From positions 1 through 64,000 of the forward strand of contig NZ_FMWD01000001.1 of the NCBI RefSeq assembly GCF_900102855.1: a DNA stretch of 64,000 nucleotides, given 5' to 3'. The notes under the pieces are model-generated. The model saw nothing but the letters and a program-made list of their open reading frames with translations, was not told where the DNA came from and searched no databases. The position numbers and the translations under genes are program-made. Origin of the DNA: Thiohalomonas denitrificans. Its GTDB lineage: Bacteria; Pseudomonadota; Gammaproteobacteria; Thiohalomonadales; Thiohalomonadaceae. This document shows, piece by piece, positions 39,485-48,596 of this stretch; the stretch's first letter is position 1, and the number at the start of each line of letters is the position of its first letter.

Positions 39485-41149
39485 GTGGAGAGCAGACCCG
39501 ACAACGATGATCTCGAGCCATCCGTTGGCATTCCGGCCCCCGAAGGAGCGGCAAACCTGATCGATACCGACTACCAGATCGGCCAGGATAACTACAGCAC
39601 CAGTAAATTCGGCATCCATGTCGATATCCATGGCGCCGTCTTTGCCTTCTCCTCGCTGGTGATTCTGGCTTTCGTCATCATTACCCTGGCGCTACCCGAA
39701 CACGCCGGGTCGGTGTTCGAGAGCATGAAAGACTGGATTACCGGCAATCTCGCCTGGTTCTTCCTCCTGGCGGGGAATATTTTCGTCCTGGTCTGCCTGA
39801 GCCTGATCTTTTCGCCTCTCGGCAGGGTGCGCATCGGCGGTGTCAGTGCCGCGCCTGATTTCTCCTATCTCTCCTGGTTCGCAATGCTGTTTGCCGCGGG
39901 CATGGGCGTTGGCCTGATGTTCTACGGCGTTTCGGAGCCACTGACCCACTACGCCACCTCACTGGCTGGCACGACAATGGAAGGCGGCCTGCGCACCGAC
40001 TGGGCGCCATTAGGTGCCACCGCGGATGATCCGGAGGCAGCCATGCGCCTCGGCATGGCGGCGACCATCTTCCACTGGGGCCTCCACCCCTGGGCGATCT
40101 ACGCCGTCGTTGCCCTGTCCCTGGCGATCTTCTCCTACAACAAGGGGTTGCCCCTCACCGTACGCTCCATCTTCTATCCGGTTCTAGGTGAACGCATCTG
40201 GAGCTGGCCGGGCCATATCATCGATATTTTGGCGGTGTTTGCCACGCTGTTCGGCCTGGCGACCTCACTCGGGATCGGGGCACAGCAAGCGGCCGCAGGA
40301 CTTAGTTACCTGTTCGGCATCCCCACCGGCAACACCACCCTGGTGCTGCTGATCACGGGTATCACCGCTGTTGCACTGGTCTCCATCATTGCCGGTGTGG
40401 ACAAGGGGGTTAAACGCCTGTCGGAGATCAACATGGCGCTGGCCTTTCTGCTGCTGATGTTCGTATTCCTTGTCGGCCCCACGCTGCTGATCGCCACCGG
40501 CTTTGTACAGAATATTGGCGCCTACGTGCTCGAACTGCCATTCCTGTCGAACCCGTTCGGACGCGAGGATGCAAACTTCAGCCAGGGCTGGACGACCTTC
40601 TACTGGGCCTGGTGGATAAGCTGGTCGCCGTTCGTGGGCATGTTCATCGCCCGAATCAGCCGTGGACGCTCCGTGCGCGAATTCCTGATTACCGTACTGC
40701 TGGTTCCCTCGGCCGTATCGGTATTCTGGATGACCGCCTTCGGCACCACCGCCATTGAGCAGGTAATGAGCGGCTTCGAGGGAGCGCAGAATGCCGACCT
40801 GGAGTTGCAGCTGTTCCATGTGCTGGGACAGATGCCCCTGACCGCCATTACCTCCTTCATCGGCATCGTGCTGGTGATCGTGTTCTTCGTTACCTCTTCG
40901 GACTCCGGCTCGCTGGTTATCGATACCATCACTGCGGGCGGCAAGATCGATGCGCCCAAGCCCCAGCGCATGTTTTGGGGGGTTATCGAAGGCGGGATCG
41001 CCATCGCCCTGCTGGTCGGCGGCGGGCTCAGCGCCCTGCAGGCCATGGCGGTCTCCACCGGTTTGCCATTCACTCTCGTGCTTCTGGTGGGATGTTACGC
41101 CATCATAAAAGGGCTGATGGACGAGCCGCGGCCAGCCAACAGAATGTAG
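39485..41149 (+). CDS. BCCT-family betaine/choline/carnitine transporter
   Basis: 554 residues, GTG start after GGAGAACCCTC. About 12 membrane helices with the BCCT core: LFAAGMGVGLMFYGVSEPL and the aromatic-rich substrate helix TFYWAWWISWSPFVGMFIARISRGRSVREF. The Gly-Met-Gly-Val-Gly segment is typical of Na+-coupled members. The stop TAG lies inside the dispersed inverted repeat at 41146-41229. The porin, Usp and BCCT genes may serve uptake of osmoprotectants such as glycine betaine. Confidence 0.93.
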   Translation: MESRPDNDDLEPSVGIPAPEGAANLIDTDYQIGQDNYSTSKFGIHVDIHGAVFAFSSLVILAFVIITLALPEHAGSVFESMKDWITGNLAWFFLLAGNIFVLVCLSLIFSPLGRVRIGGVSAAPDFSYLSWFAMLFAAGMGVGLMFYGVSEPLTHYATSLAGTTMEGGLRTDWAPLGATADDPEAAMRLGMAATIFHWGLHPWAIYAVVALSLAIFSYNKGLPLTVRSIFYPVLGERIWSWPGHIIDILAVFATLFGLATSLGIGAQQAAAGLSYLFGIPTGNTTLVLLITGITAVALVSIIAGVDKGVKRLSEINMALAFLLLMFVFLVGPTLLIATGFVQNIGAYVLELPFLSNPFGREDANFSQGWTTFYWAWWISWSPFVGMFIARISRGRSVREFLITVLLVPSAVSVFWMTAFGTTAIEQVMSGFEGAQNADLELQLFHVLGQMPLTAITSFIGIVLVIVFFVTSSDSGSLVIDTITAGGKIDAPKPQRMFWGVIEGGIAIALLVGGGLSALQAMAVSTGLPFTLVLLVGCYAIIKGLMDEPRPANRM

Positions 41150-41229
41150 GATGGGGTGAGCCCCCGCGAACCCCATCGAGAACCGACCATATCCGATGAA
41201 TGACGGGGTTCGCAGGCTCACCCCATCCG
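41146..41229. repeat. Dispersed inverted repeat, copy 2 (GTAGGATGGGG family)
   Basis: Arms GTAGGATGGGGTGAGCC and GGCTCACCCCATCC are reverse complements of each other and match the copy at 16283-16390. The stop codon of the BCCT gene is the TAG inside the first arm, so the repeat lies flush with the end of the gene and may have replaced the original C terminus. Confidence 0.85.
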
Positions 41230-41297
41230 GCGATGATCGGACGGAGGCCAGCAGGTGCAAGCGTCTCCTGCCGGGCTTTCTAGCCGAGACTGCGGTG

Positions 41298-42014
41298 TCA
41301 GAGCCACAGCTCGCCAATGGGGGTGTCGGGCGAGTAATACCGGGCCACCTGGGCCTGAAACAGCTCGGCCGTTGCCATGGCATCGACTTTGGCGTGGTGT
41401 GAGGCGTAGTCCGGCAGACCGTAGCGCTGACGACTGTCCATCAGACGAATCGACTGCCTGGGAAACCCCAGCAGACTCCGCAGACGCGCCATCATTCCCT
41501 GGCGGGTCCGAATGGCCTCAATGGTCATGGTGTCGATCACGGGAAACAGGCAGTGCTCGCCCCGCCGGGCCATCACCTCCGCGTCCAGAAACGGGCGTTC
41601 GATGTTCCGATAGTGCACCACCGGAACGTGTCCGGCCATGGCATCGAGAATCTCGCCCAATACCTCATCCAGATCCGGTGCACCCGCCACCTCACTGTGA
41701 GTGATATGGTGGATACTGATCGAGTTTGCATTCATCCGGCCGGGCGGCCTGACCAGCCAGTAGTGACCCCGCGCAGGCCAGATACGCTCCAGGGTAAAGG
41801 GCACCATGCCAATGGAGACAATGGCATGCCAATGGGGATTCATCCCGGTAGTCTCGAAATCCAGCGCCAGAAAGTTGAGGTCACGCAATGCTGTCCCGGC
41901 GCCGGGCAGACCCGCAGCATAGAAGCGTTGCAGGTCCGGATCGCGACAGAGCCGGGCCTGTTGCTCAAACCAGATGGCCCAGTCTAGCGCCTCCCGGGAT
42001 TCGGATTTTTCCAT
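41298..42014 (-). CDS. DnaQ-like 3'-5' exonuclease
   Basis: 238 residues from the ATG at 42014 (an ATG at 42071 lies inside the upstream gene). The exonuclease fold begins LNFLALDFETTGMNP, with the first two acidic ligands, and ends with HHAKVDAMATAELF, the DEDDh His-Asp. It is a lone epsilon-like domain without polymerase. It starts 10 bases after the stop of the CBS/DUF294 gene, a pair seen in other proteobacteria. Confidence 0.85.
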   Translation of the reverse strand: MEKSESREALDWAIWFEQQARLCRDPDLQRFYAAGLPGAGTALRDLNFLALDFETTGMNPHWHAIVSIGMVPFTLERIWPARGHYWLVRPPGRMNANSISIHHITHSEVAGAPDLDEVLGEILDAMAGHVPVVHYRNIERPFLDAEVMARRGEHCLFPVIDTMTIEAIRTRQGMMARLRSLLGFPRQSIRLMDSRQRYGLPDYASHHAKVDAMATAELFQAQVARYYSPDTPIGELWL

Positions 42015-42024
42015 CGACACCACT

Positions 42025-43926
42025 TCAGCGAATCGGCGTCGGGTACCGGTAACGCAGAAATTTCTGCGCATTGCTCAACACCTGAAAGGCCTCCTTGAGA
42101 TTGTGCCTCTCACTGTCCGATACGTTTTCCGGTTCGATATTGTTGTCTGGTGAATGATCGGTTCGCAGGCCATGTGCCTGATGGCGGATCCGCACCATGG
42201 AGATAAACTCGAGCGCGTAGCGCAGTTTGTCCACCTGTCCGGCCGGTAATATCTGGGCCCGTTCGATATCATCCAGCCGATCAAAGGAGTTCTGCGACCT
42301 TGAGCCTATTGCCAAGGCATGAACTCGAATCACATCCACCATCGGTGCCGTTCCGCGGCGCTTGAGGTCAATCGAGTTTCTCTGCCGGCCATCCTTTTCC
42401 ATCACGAAGGTGCGAAAAAAACCCAGCGGCGGCGTACGACCCAGGGCGTTACGCGCCAGAGCGGCCAGGAAACGCGGGCTCTTGCTCGCCCGGGTCGCCA
42501 TCAGGTCCTGCAACTTCTCGACGAACCGCTCATCACCATAAACCGCATCGAGATCAAAAAAGATAGAGCTGTGCAGCAGTCGTTCGGGATCGGGCCGGGA
42601 GACCCACTTTTCGAAATAGCGTTTCCAAACCGACAACGGCTGACGCCACTTCTCGTTGGTTGCCATTATGCCCCCGGTACAATAGGGATAGCCGCACGCA
42701 CTCAATCCATCGCTGACCCGTTTCGCCAATTCGAAAAAATAGCCGTCATGCTCCCCGGGATTGAAGCGATCATCGAGGATGAGTGCATTGTCTTGATCGG
42801 TAACCACCGTCTGCTCGTCACGCGCCATTGAGCCGTTAGCCATCAGGCAGTAGGGGATTGGAGCCGGTCCGAGTTCCTCCTCGACCAGCTCAATCAAACG
42901 ACGAATCAGACTGCGGCCCACCGTAGACATGGCACTGCCGATCATCCGCGAATTGGCGCCCTCGTCCACCAGGCGAACAAAGGCCGCGCGTACGTCGGGC
43001 ATCAGACGCGCCAGCCCCTTTACGCTGGGTTGGTGGAAAATATTGCTGATCAGGTAGAGGCTGCTCTGAGTCTCGTAGCGGACGACATCCGACAGGTGCA
43101 CCACACCGACCGGGCGACGACGATGCAGGACCGGCAGGTGGTGCACGTTTTTGCGCAGCATCACCAGCATCGCCTCGTAGATCGTCTCGTCCGACTGGAC
43201 CGTCACCAGCCGCCCATGGTTGATCTGAGCCAGCGCTATCCGGGGCGAGCTCCCCTCTGCCAGTACACGCACGCGAAGGTCATGATCGGTCAGTATGCCG
43301 CTCAATCGCCATGACGACGAATCACCGAGTTCCTGAAACGCCTCCTCATCAGCCTCTTCTGCAGGCGCCAGCAGCAATACCGAAGAGACATGGTGCTCGG
43401 TCATGCGCCTTGCCGCCTCCTCCACGGTGGACGATTCCTCGATGGTAACCGGCAGGCGACTGAGCAGGGTGCGTACGCGAGTGACCATCATGTCGTTTTC
43501 GCGCGCGCTCTGCTCGACCGTCGCCTTGAGCCGCGAACCGAACAGCTCGACAAAATCGGAGAAATTCTCATCCTCGGCGCAGAGGCGGTCAAACACCGTG
43601 TCCGGAATCAGGTAGACGAGCGTATCCTCGATCGCCCAGGCCGGAAAACGGACCCGTCGATTGCGTAGCAGTCCAAAGTGGCCAAAGATATCCCCCTCCC
43701 CGAGCCGGTTGTAGAGCTCCCCGTTATGTCGATAGACCTCCACCGCACCACGTCGAATGTAATGGAGTGCGTGGATCGGCTCACCGAACTCGAGGATGGC
43801 AGAACCGGCACGGAAATAGGCGATCTCCACCGAGCCCGCCACCATCTCCAGCAACTCTTCGCTTAGCCGATCAAAGGGCGGGAAACGACCCATGTGTTCA
43901 CCGATTTCTCGCACTTCCGCTTCCAT
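42025..43926 (-). CDS. CNMP-binding, CBS-pair and DUF294 nucleotidyltransferase-like protein
   Basis: 633 residues. Domains in order: a cyclic-nucleotide-binding fold (about 13-130), two CBS domains (about 155-290), a nucleotidyltransferase-type DUF294 domain (about 315-470) with GSMARDEQTVVTDQDNA, the Gly-Ser and Asp-X-Asp pattern, and a DUF294 C-terminal helical domain (about 500-625). Its substrate is unknown. Such proteins are often encoded beside acetate or solute uptake genes. Here it lies with an exonuclease gene next to BCCT. Confidence 0.85.
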   Translation of the reverse strand: MEAEVREIGEHMGRFPPFDRLSEELLEMVAGSVEIAYFRAGSAILEFGEPIHALHYIRRGAVEVYRHNGELYNRLGEGDIFGHFGLLRNRRVRFPAWAIEDTLVYLIPDTVFDRLCAEDENFSDFVELFGSRLKATVEQSARENDMMVTRVRTLLSRLPVTIEESSTVEEAARRMTEHHVSSVLLLAPAEEADEEAFQELGDSSSWRLSGILTDHDLRVRVLAEGSSPRIALAQINHGRLVTVQSDETIYEAMLVMLRKNVHHLPVLHRRRPVGVVHLSDVVRYETQSSLYLISNIFHQPSVKGLARLMPDVRAAFVRLVDEGANSRMIGSAMSTVGRSLIRRLIELVEEELGPAPIPYCLMANGSMARDEQTVVTDQDNALILDDRFNPGEHDGYFFELAKRVSDGLSACGYPYCTGGIMATNEKWRQPLSVWKRYFEKWVSRPDPERLLHSSIFFDLDAVYGDERFVEKLQDLMATRASKSPRFLAALARNALGRTPPLGFFRTFVMEKDGRQRNSIDLKRRGTAPMVDVIRVHALAIGSRSQNSFDRLDDIERAQILPAGQVDKLRYALEFISMVRIRHQAHGLRTDHSPDNNIEPENVSDSERHNLKEAFQVLSNAQKFLRYRYPTPIR

Positions 43927-44220
43927 AAAGAAACTGACCTCATATGTCGCGACTTCCCACAGGAATCGCCGGCTGACAGAGTTTCAACAGCGAAAGTAGC
44001 AGTCTCGTCAGCCAACAGGAAGGGGTCGGCCACCGTGTTCCCACCACTGAGAACACAGAGAATTGTTCAAATACTCAGTGCCCTCTATGGTGATCCCCCT
44101 GATTTCCCCGAGTCCCCGTGTACCCCGTGGTTCAATTCGCGACATTCAGTGTCCCCTGTGGTTTTACCTGGCAACGGCACGAGTTGCTAACCTTGGGGAA
44201 GACCCGACGGAAAATTTCCC
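43927..44220. other. Intergenic region between divergent genes
   Basis: 294 bases between the DUF294 gene (minus) and the phosphotransferase-fold gene (plus). The right half has runs of CCCCGTGTACCCCGTGG type like those at about 16430-16500. No gene is supported. Promoters for both genes should lie here but I cannot pick them out. Confidence 0.5.
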
Positions 44221-45219
44221 ATGGACCTTGCTCATAAAGTCGCCTTTCTGCGTCAGCCTGAAACCTATCCTGCGACTGTGGAACGAGTCGAGGCCATCGA
44301 AACCCACATGTCGTGGGTATTCATTGCCGGAGGTGATGTCTACAAGCTCAAAAAACCGGTCCGCTACAGCTATCTCGACTTTCGCACTCTGGACGCCCGT
44401 CACCAGGACTGCCTCGAAGAGGTACGACTCAACCGCCGCCTGGCCGATGGTGTCTATCTGGGAACACTGCCGGTCACGGCCCGTAGCGACGGTGGGGTGT
44501 CCATCGATGGCGGAGGTCGAATTGTCGACTGGGTGGTACATATGCGACGACTGCCCCGGGAGAGAATGCTGGACCGGCGCATCCAGAGCGGGGAGCTGGA
44601 CGCCGATGAGCTCCGTCCCGTTGCCGAACGGCTCGCCGATTTCTACCGGCAGTTATCTCCGGTCGAAATCAACCCGGAGGAGTACCGGCACCGATTCGCG
44701 GACGATATCGACGAAAACCGACGCGAGTTGATGGACCCGGAATTCGGACTGCCGGCGATGCAAGTGAAGGTCCTGTGCGATGCACACGACCAATTCCGTC
44801 AACAGAACGCAAGCGAACTGGACCGGCGCGTAGCCGACGAGCGGATTATCGAGGGCCATGGTGACCTGCGTCCCCAGCATGTCTGTCTCACCGAGCCGCC
44901 GGTCGTGATCGACTGCCTGGAATTCAATCGCGGTTTCCGAATCCTGGATGCCGTGGATGAGCTCGCCTACCTGGCAGTCGAGTGCGAGCGTCTGGGTGCC
45001 GACTGGGCCGGAACGCAGCTACTAACCACCTACTCCGGCATAACCGGCGATCAGCCGGAACCCGCGCTCGTAGATTTTTATGCCAGCTTCCGGGCCACCC
45101 TGCGGGCAAAGATCGCCATATGGCACAACCGCGACGACGATGTCAATAATCCGGACAAGTGGGTGCAGCGGGCCAGGCAGTACCTCGCCCTGGCCGAACA
45201 TCACGCGAAGCGTTTCTGA
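44221..45219 (+). CDS. Aminoglycoside phosphotransferase-fold protein (COG2187 type)
   Basis: 332 residues. The N-terminal half has SWVFIAGGDVYKLKKPVRYSYLDF, the Lys of the kinase-like fold, and the catalytic loop is EGHGDLRPQHVCL (Brenner-type HGDxxxxH) followed by VIDCLEFN (metal-binding Asp). Such proteins are often fused to an AAA or P-loop ATPase domain; here the second domain is absent. The substrate is not known. It ends 20 bases before repeat array C. Confidence 0.82.
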   Translation: MDLAHKVAFLRQPETYPATVERVEAIETHMSWVFIAGGDVYKLKKPVRYSYLDFRTLDARHQDCLEEVRLNRRLADGVYLGTLPVTARSDGGVSIDGGGRIVDWVVHMRRLPRERMLDRRIQSGELDADELRPVAERLADFYRQLSPVEINPEEYRHRFADDIDENRRELMDPEFGLPAMQVKVLCDAHDQFRQQNASELDRRVADERIIEGHGDLRPQHVCLTEPPVVIDCLEFNRGFRILDAVDELAYLAVECERLGADWAGTQLLTTYSGITGDQPEPALVDFYASFRATLRAKIAIWHNRDDDVNNPDKWVQRARQYLALAEHHAKRF

Positions 45220-45228
45220 AGATGCCGA

Positions 45229-45686
45229 GGCAGGAGGCTCGCGCCCCAAGACGATTTCGTAATGGCCATCGCGCCGAGGGCGGCCCTCCTACCCCAGCAC
45301 GCCCTCGCGGTGATTGGCATCATGGGTTATCGCGCCGGGGGCGGCCCTCCTACCAGAAAGAGCGGAGGCACATTTCCGGTAGGAGGCGCGCCCTCGCGGT
45401 GATTGCCATCATGGGTTATCGCGCCGGGGGCGGCCCTCCTACCAGAAAGAGCGGAGGCACATTCCCGGTAGGAGGCGCACCCTCGCGGCGATTGGCATCA
45501 CGGGTTAGCGCGCCGGGGGCGGCCCTTCTACCAGAAAGAGCGGAGGCACATTCCCGGTAGGAGGCGCGCCCTCGCGGCGATTGGCATCAGCGGCGATTGG
45601 CATCACGGGTTAGCGCGCCGGGGGCGGCCCTTCTACCCAGAAAGAGCGGAGGACATTCCCGGTAGGAGGCGCGCCCTCGCGGCGAT
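45229..45686. repeat. Hairpin repeat array C between the phosphotransferase-fold gene and the PRPP-synthetase-like gene
   Basis: Five or six units of the same hairpin family as arrays A and B. Left arms start near 45378, 45467, 45556 and 45660, with more degenerate units before. The linker here is AGAAAGAGCGGAGGCACA, not the GGACAGCGCAGGCACA of arrays A and B, so copies within one array are more alike than between arrays. No gene lies in this 489-base gap. Confidence 0.9.
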
Positions 45687-45708
45687 TTGCGTCAGTGAGG
45701 CAACGATT

Positions 45709-46707
45709 TCAATAACCGTAGACCTGCGACAGATCCGCCAACGATTCGCCCCCATGCAGACGGCGGATGGCTTCGGCGATGAAGGGACCGAGCCCGATCA
45801 CCTCGACCCGCTGTTGCAGAAAGGCCGGATCGAGGGCCGCCGGTGGAATGGTGTCGCCGATGAAGATGTGCTCCAGCGGGGATTGGCCCAGTTTGTCGTC
45901 CGCTCCAGGGGCAAATACCCCGTGGGTGGCGACGGCGATCATGCGACGCGCGCCGCGCTTTTTGCATGCCTCTGCCGCCCTGGCCAGGGTGGTGCCACCG
46001 GCGATCAGGTCATCGACAATGATGATTGTCTTATTAGTCACATCGCCGACCAGCTGCTCTCCGGAGACGACACCGCCGCTGCGCTTTTTCTCCATGAACC
46101 CGTTACCGGCCGGCCTTTTCAAGTGCCGCTCCAGGACTTCACGAAACCGCTCGGCGCGCTTGACCCCACCGGCGTCGGGGGAAAGCACCAGGGCGTCGTC
46201 TGCCCCGATGAAGTCAGCCACGGGGGCAACGAAGACGTGCCGTGCCTCCAGGTGTTCGGTTGAGCAGCGAAAGGCATTTTCGAAGGCCGAAGGATTATGG
46301 ACATCCACCGCCAGCACTCCATCAGTGCCGACGGCTTCGAACAGCATCGCCACGTACCGCGTGGTAACCGGGTCATGGGGTTTGGTCCGACGATCCTTGC
46401 GGGCGTAACAGAGATAAGGCAGAACCGCGGTCACCCGCGCGGCCCCCGACTCCTTCAGGGCCCCGATAAAAAACAGCAGCCGTACCAGCTTTTCGTCGAC
46501 ACTTTGGCCGCCCCGCCCGTGCAGCGACTGGACTACGTACGCATGCCGGTTCCGCACCTCGACCAGGGGGCGCGCCTTGTGTTCACCATCCTCGAACTCG
46601 CGCTCCTCATGTTCGCTGAGCGGTACCTCCAGGGTCCGCGCCACACTTTCGCCGAACTCCCGGGAGGCCTCAAGGGCAAACAGCATCGGTATGGATGCCA
46701 TGCTCAT
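45709..46707 (-). CDS. Ribose-phosphate pyrophosphokinase-like protein (non-housekeeping paralogue)
   Basis: 332 residues, ATG at 46707 overlapping the hydrolase stop. It has the PRPP-synthase pattern: a central RKDRRTKPHDPVTTRYVA, the PRPP loop TIIIVDDLIAGGTTL near 235, and SVDEKLVRLLFFIGALK. Sequence departs from the housekeeping Prs (RQDRR becomes RKDRR, no canonical SGRIPITAK stretch), so it probably makes or uses PRPP for a special pathway. It is last in a tight three-gene operon with a phosphoribosyltransferase. Confidence 0.85.
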   Translation of the reverse strand: MSMASIPMLFALEASREFGESVARTLEVPLSEHEEREFEDGEHKARPLVEVRNRHAYVVQSLHGRGGQSVDEKLVRLLFFIGALKESGAARVTAVLPYLCYARKDRRTKPHDPVTTRYVAMLFEAVGTDGVLAVDVHNPSAFENAFRCSTEHLEARHVFVAPVADFIGADDALVLSPDAGGVKRAERFREVLERHLKRPAGNGFMEKKRSGGVVSGEQLVGDVTNKTIIIVDDLIAGGTTLARAAEACKKRGARRMIAVATHGVFAPGADDKLGQSPLEHIFIGDTIPPAALDPAFLQQRVEVIGLGPFIAEAIRRLHGGESLADLSQVYGY

Positions 46708-47369
46708 TGCTCCGTATGAGTCTGGAGCCACTCCCTGGCCAGGCGCGCGACCTCTTCGAGTTTTCCGGGCTCTTCGAAGAGATGAGTCGCACCGGGGATG
46801 ATCTCCAGGCGAATCTCTGCCTGCATCTGGTCGGCAGCCTCGCGGTTGAGCTGGATCACCTGCTCATCACGTCCCCCCACCAGCAGCAGCGTTGGAGCCT
46901 TCACCCGGGGTAGTGCCTCTCCAGCCATATCGGGTCGGCCCCCGCGGGAGACCACAGCCGAGATACTCTCGGGCTTTTCAGCGGCTACCCTGAGTGCAGC
47001 CGCCGCACCGGTGCTGGCCCCGAACAGGCCGATAGCCAGCGAATGCAGCTCCGGCTGTTTCCGAACCCAATCCACCGCGTTTCCCAGACGGCGGGAGAGC
47101 AGCCCGATATCGAAGCGCAACTCGGCACTGTATTGATCGATTTGATGCTCATCCGGCGTCAGCAGGTCGAAGAGCAGGGTCGCCAGGCCACCGCCATTGA
47201 GGTCTTCGGCGACCAGGCGGTTACGCGGACTCAGTCGGCTGCTGCCGCTGCCGTGGGCGAACAGCACGATGGCACGGCTCCCCGCAGGTACATTGAGGTT
47301 CCCCGGGAGCGTTGCGTCCGGCGTTTCTACCATGACCTCGCTTTTAGCCACGGCGGGTCGATCACTCAT
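46704..47369 (-). CDS. Alpha/beta hydrolase, dienelactone-hydrolase type
   Basis: 221 residues from the ATG at 47369 (GGGAGGGAA upstream). The fold is complete: VLFAHGSGSSRLSPRN, nucleophile Ser in LFGASTGAAAAL, catalytic Asp in LLVGGRDEQVI and His in IPGATHLFEEP. It overlaps the phosphoribosyltransferase stop and the PRPP-synthetase-like start. Its substrate is not known; its position between two phosphoribosyl enzymes suggests an ester in the same pathway. Confidence 0.86.
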   Translation of the reverse strand: MSDRPAVAKSEVMVETPDATLPGNLNVPAGSRAIVLFAHGSGSSRLSPRNRLVAEDLNGGGLATLLFDLLTPDEHQIDQYSAELRFDIGLLSRRLGNAVDWVRKQPELHSLAIGLFGASTGAAAALRVAAEKPESISAVVSRGGRPDMAGEALPRVKAPTLLLVGGRDEQVIQLNREAADQMQAEIRLEIIPGATHLFEEPGKLEEVARLAREWLQTHTEQ

Positions 47370-47988
47370 GCTGGTTCCCTCCCAGAAGCGCAATGACTTC
47401 ATCATCCGTGACCTGCCCGAAGTCCCGGAAAAACTGCCCGACCGCCATGAACGAGCCCGGCGTCTCCAGACAGACCATCTCATCCACCGCTTTGCCGATG
47501 CGATCGGCCGTCTCCGGCGGCGCTGCACCGATGCCGACGATCACCTTTGCAGGCTTTTGCTCCTGCACGGAGCGGATCGCCGCCTGCAGCGTGGAACCGG
47601 TTGCGATACCGTCATCGACCAGGATAACTACACGGCCTTCGGCCTTTGCGGGGGGACGTCCGTAGCGTTCACGGCGCTGCCGGATCTTCGTCAGCTGCCG
47701 CTCCGCCTCGTCATCGATATAGGATTGCTCGATGCCGTACTGCCGAGCCACCGGAGTCAGCTCCACATGGCCGCTCTCATCCACGGAACCGATGGCATAC
47801 TCCGGGTTCCCCGGTGCACCCAGTTTATGGACAAGAACTACATCCAGCTCGCCCTCGAGGCGATCGGCGATGATGCGTCCCATGGGGGCACCGCCCCGGG
47901 GAATCGCCAGAATAAGGGGGTCATCGCCGCGGTGATGTTCCAGGCGATCGGCAATTTTTTCGGCGGCTTCCTCGCGATTTTGGAACAT
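47362..47988 (-). CDS. Phosphoribosyltransferase family protein
   Basis: 208 residues from the ATG at 47988 (GTGGAGC upstream). PRPP motif VVILVDDGIATGSTL is near 120, and residues LAIPRGGAPMGRIIADRLEGELDVVLVHKLGAPGNPEYAIGSV match the family that is often annotated only as a predicted phosphoribosyltransferase. The base it uses is unknown. It is first in the operon. A thymidine/AMP phosphorylase-like gene, which I recall beside such genes in other genomes, is absent here. Confidence 0.85.
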   Translation of the reverse strand: MFQNREEAAEKIADRLEHHRGDDPLILAIPRGGAPMGRIIADRLEGELDVVLVHKLGAPGNPEYAIGSVDESGHVELTPVARQYGIEQSYIDDEAERQLTKIRQRRERYGRPPAKAEGRVVILVDDGIATGSTLQAAIRSVQEQKPAKVIVGIGAAPPETADRIGKAVDEMVCLETPGSFMAVGQFFRDFGQVTDDEVIALLGGNQHE

Positions 47989-48596
47989 GGCGCTCCACCC
48001 TTCCCGTTCGATACCCGGAGTATAGGAAAGGGAAAGGGGGTTTTTCGGGCAATGGTAAGCACGCCCCCAGGGCAACCGCATACTTTAACTCTGAAGCGAG
48101 TGATGCAAATCCTTAAATAGCAGGTAGGCCGTGAATATGTCCGGGGTTCTAGCGCAGCACCCCTGCTGCCCACGACCTGCTATCAAGGCCTTACATCGCG
48201 CGCCGGCACAGCAAAATACCGGTATGCGTTTACCCTAAATAGCTGTTCCGAAATCGTGTCCAACACGCTCCTTTGGAGATATACATGTAGGAGCGACGGA
48301 AGCCGCGATTTGGCGTATCGCGACTTCCGTCGCTCCTACATCCATGGACACCGATTTGGAGCACGTATTTAGCCCAAAAAATTTACGAATTAACCGCAAA
48401 ACTTCCGCTCCTGCGCACGCCCCTCACCTACATCCATGTAGTCGAAGACGCCAAGAGCGCGCGAAGAATTCAAGGGCTTATTGGCGCACATGGCCGAGAA
48501 CCATCGGAAACGGCACAACCGTGGTCGGTCCAGGAAAACACGCAATCAAAACTTTGCGTTCTTTGCGTCTTAGCGGTGAATAACAGGTTAGTGGAC
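47989..48596. other. Intergenic stretch with a hairpin repeat
   Basis: 608 bases between the phosphoribosyl operon and the membrane-protein gene. No gene of useful length is supported. It contains the inverted repeat at 48286-48340 and, near 48540-48580, a sequence resembling CTTTGCGTTCTTTGCGTCTTAGCGG, which is a common type of intergenic repeat. No clear promoter can be placed. Confidence 0.5.
48286..48340. repeat. REP-type inverted repeat (TGTAGGAGCGACGG family)
   Basis: Arms TGTAGGAGCGACGGAAGCCG and CGACTTCCGTCGCTCCTACA are near-exact reverse complements with a short loop (TTTGGCGT). This resembles Pseudomonas-type REP elements. Only one copy is seen in the window. Confidence 0.85.
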
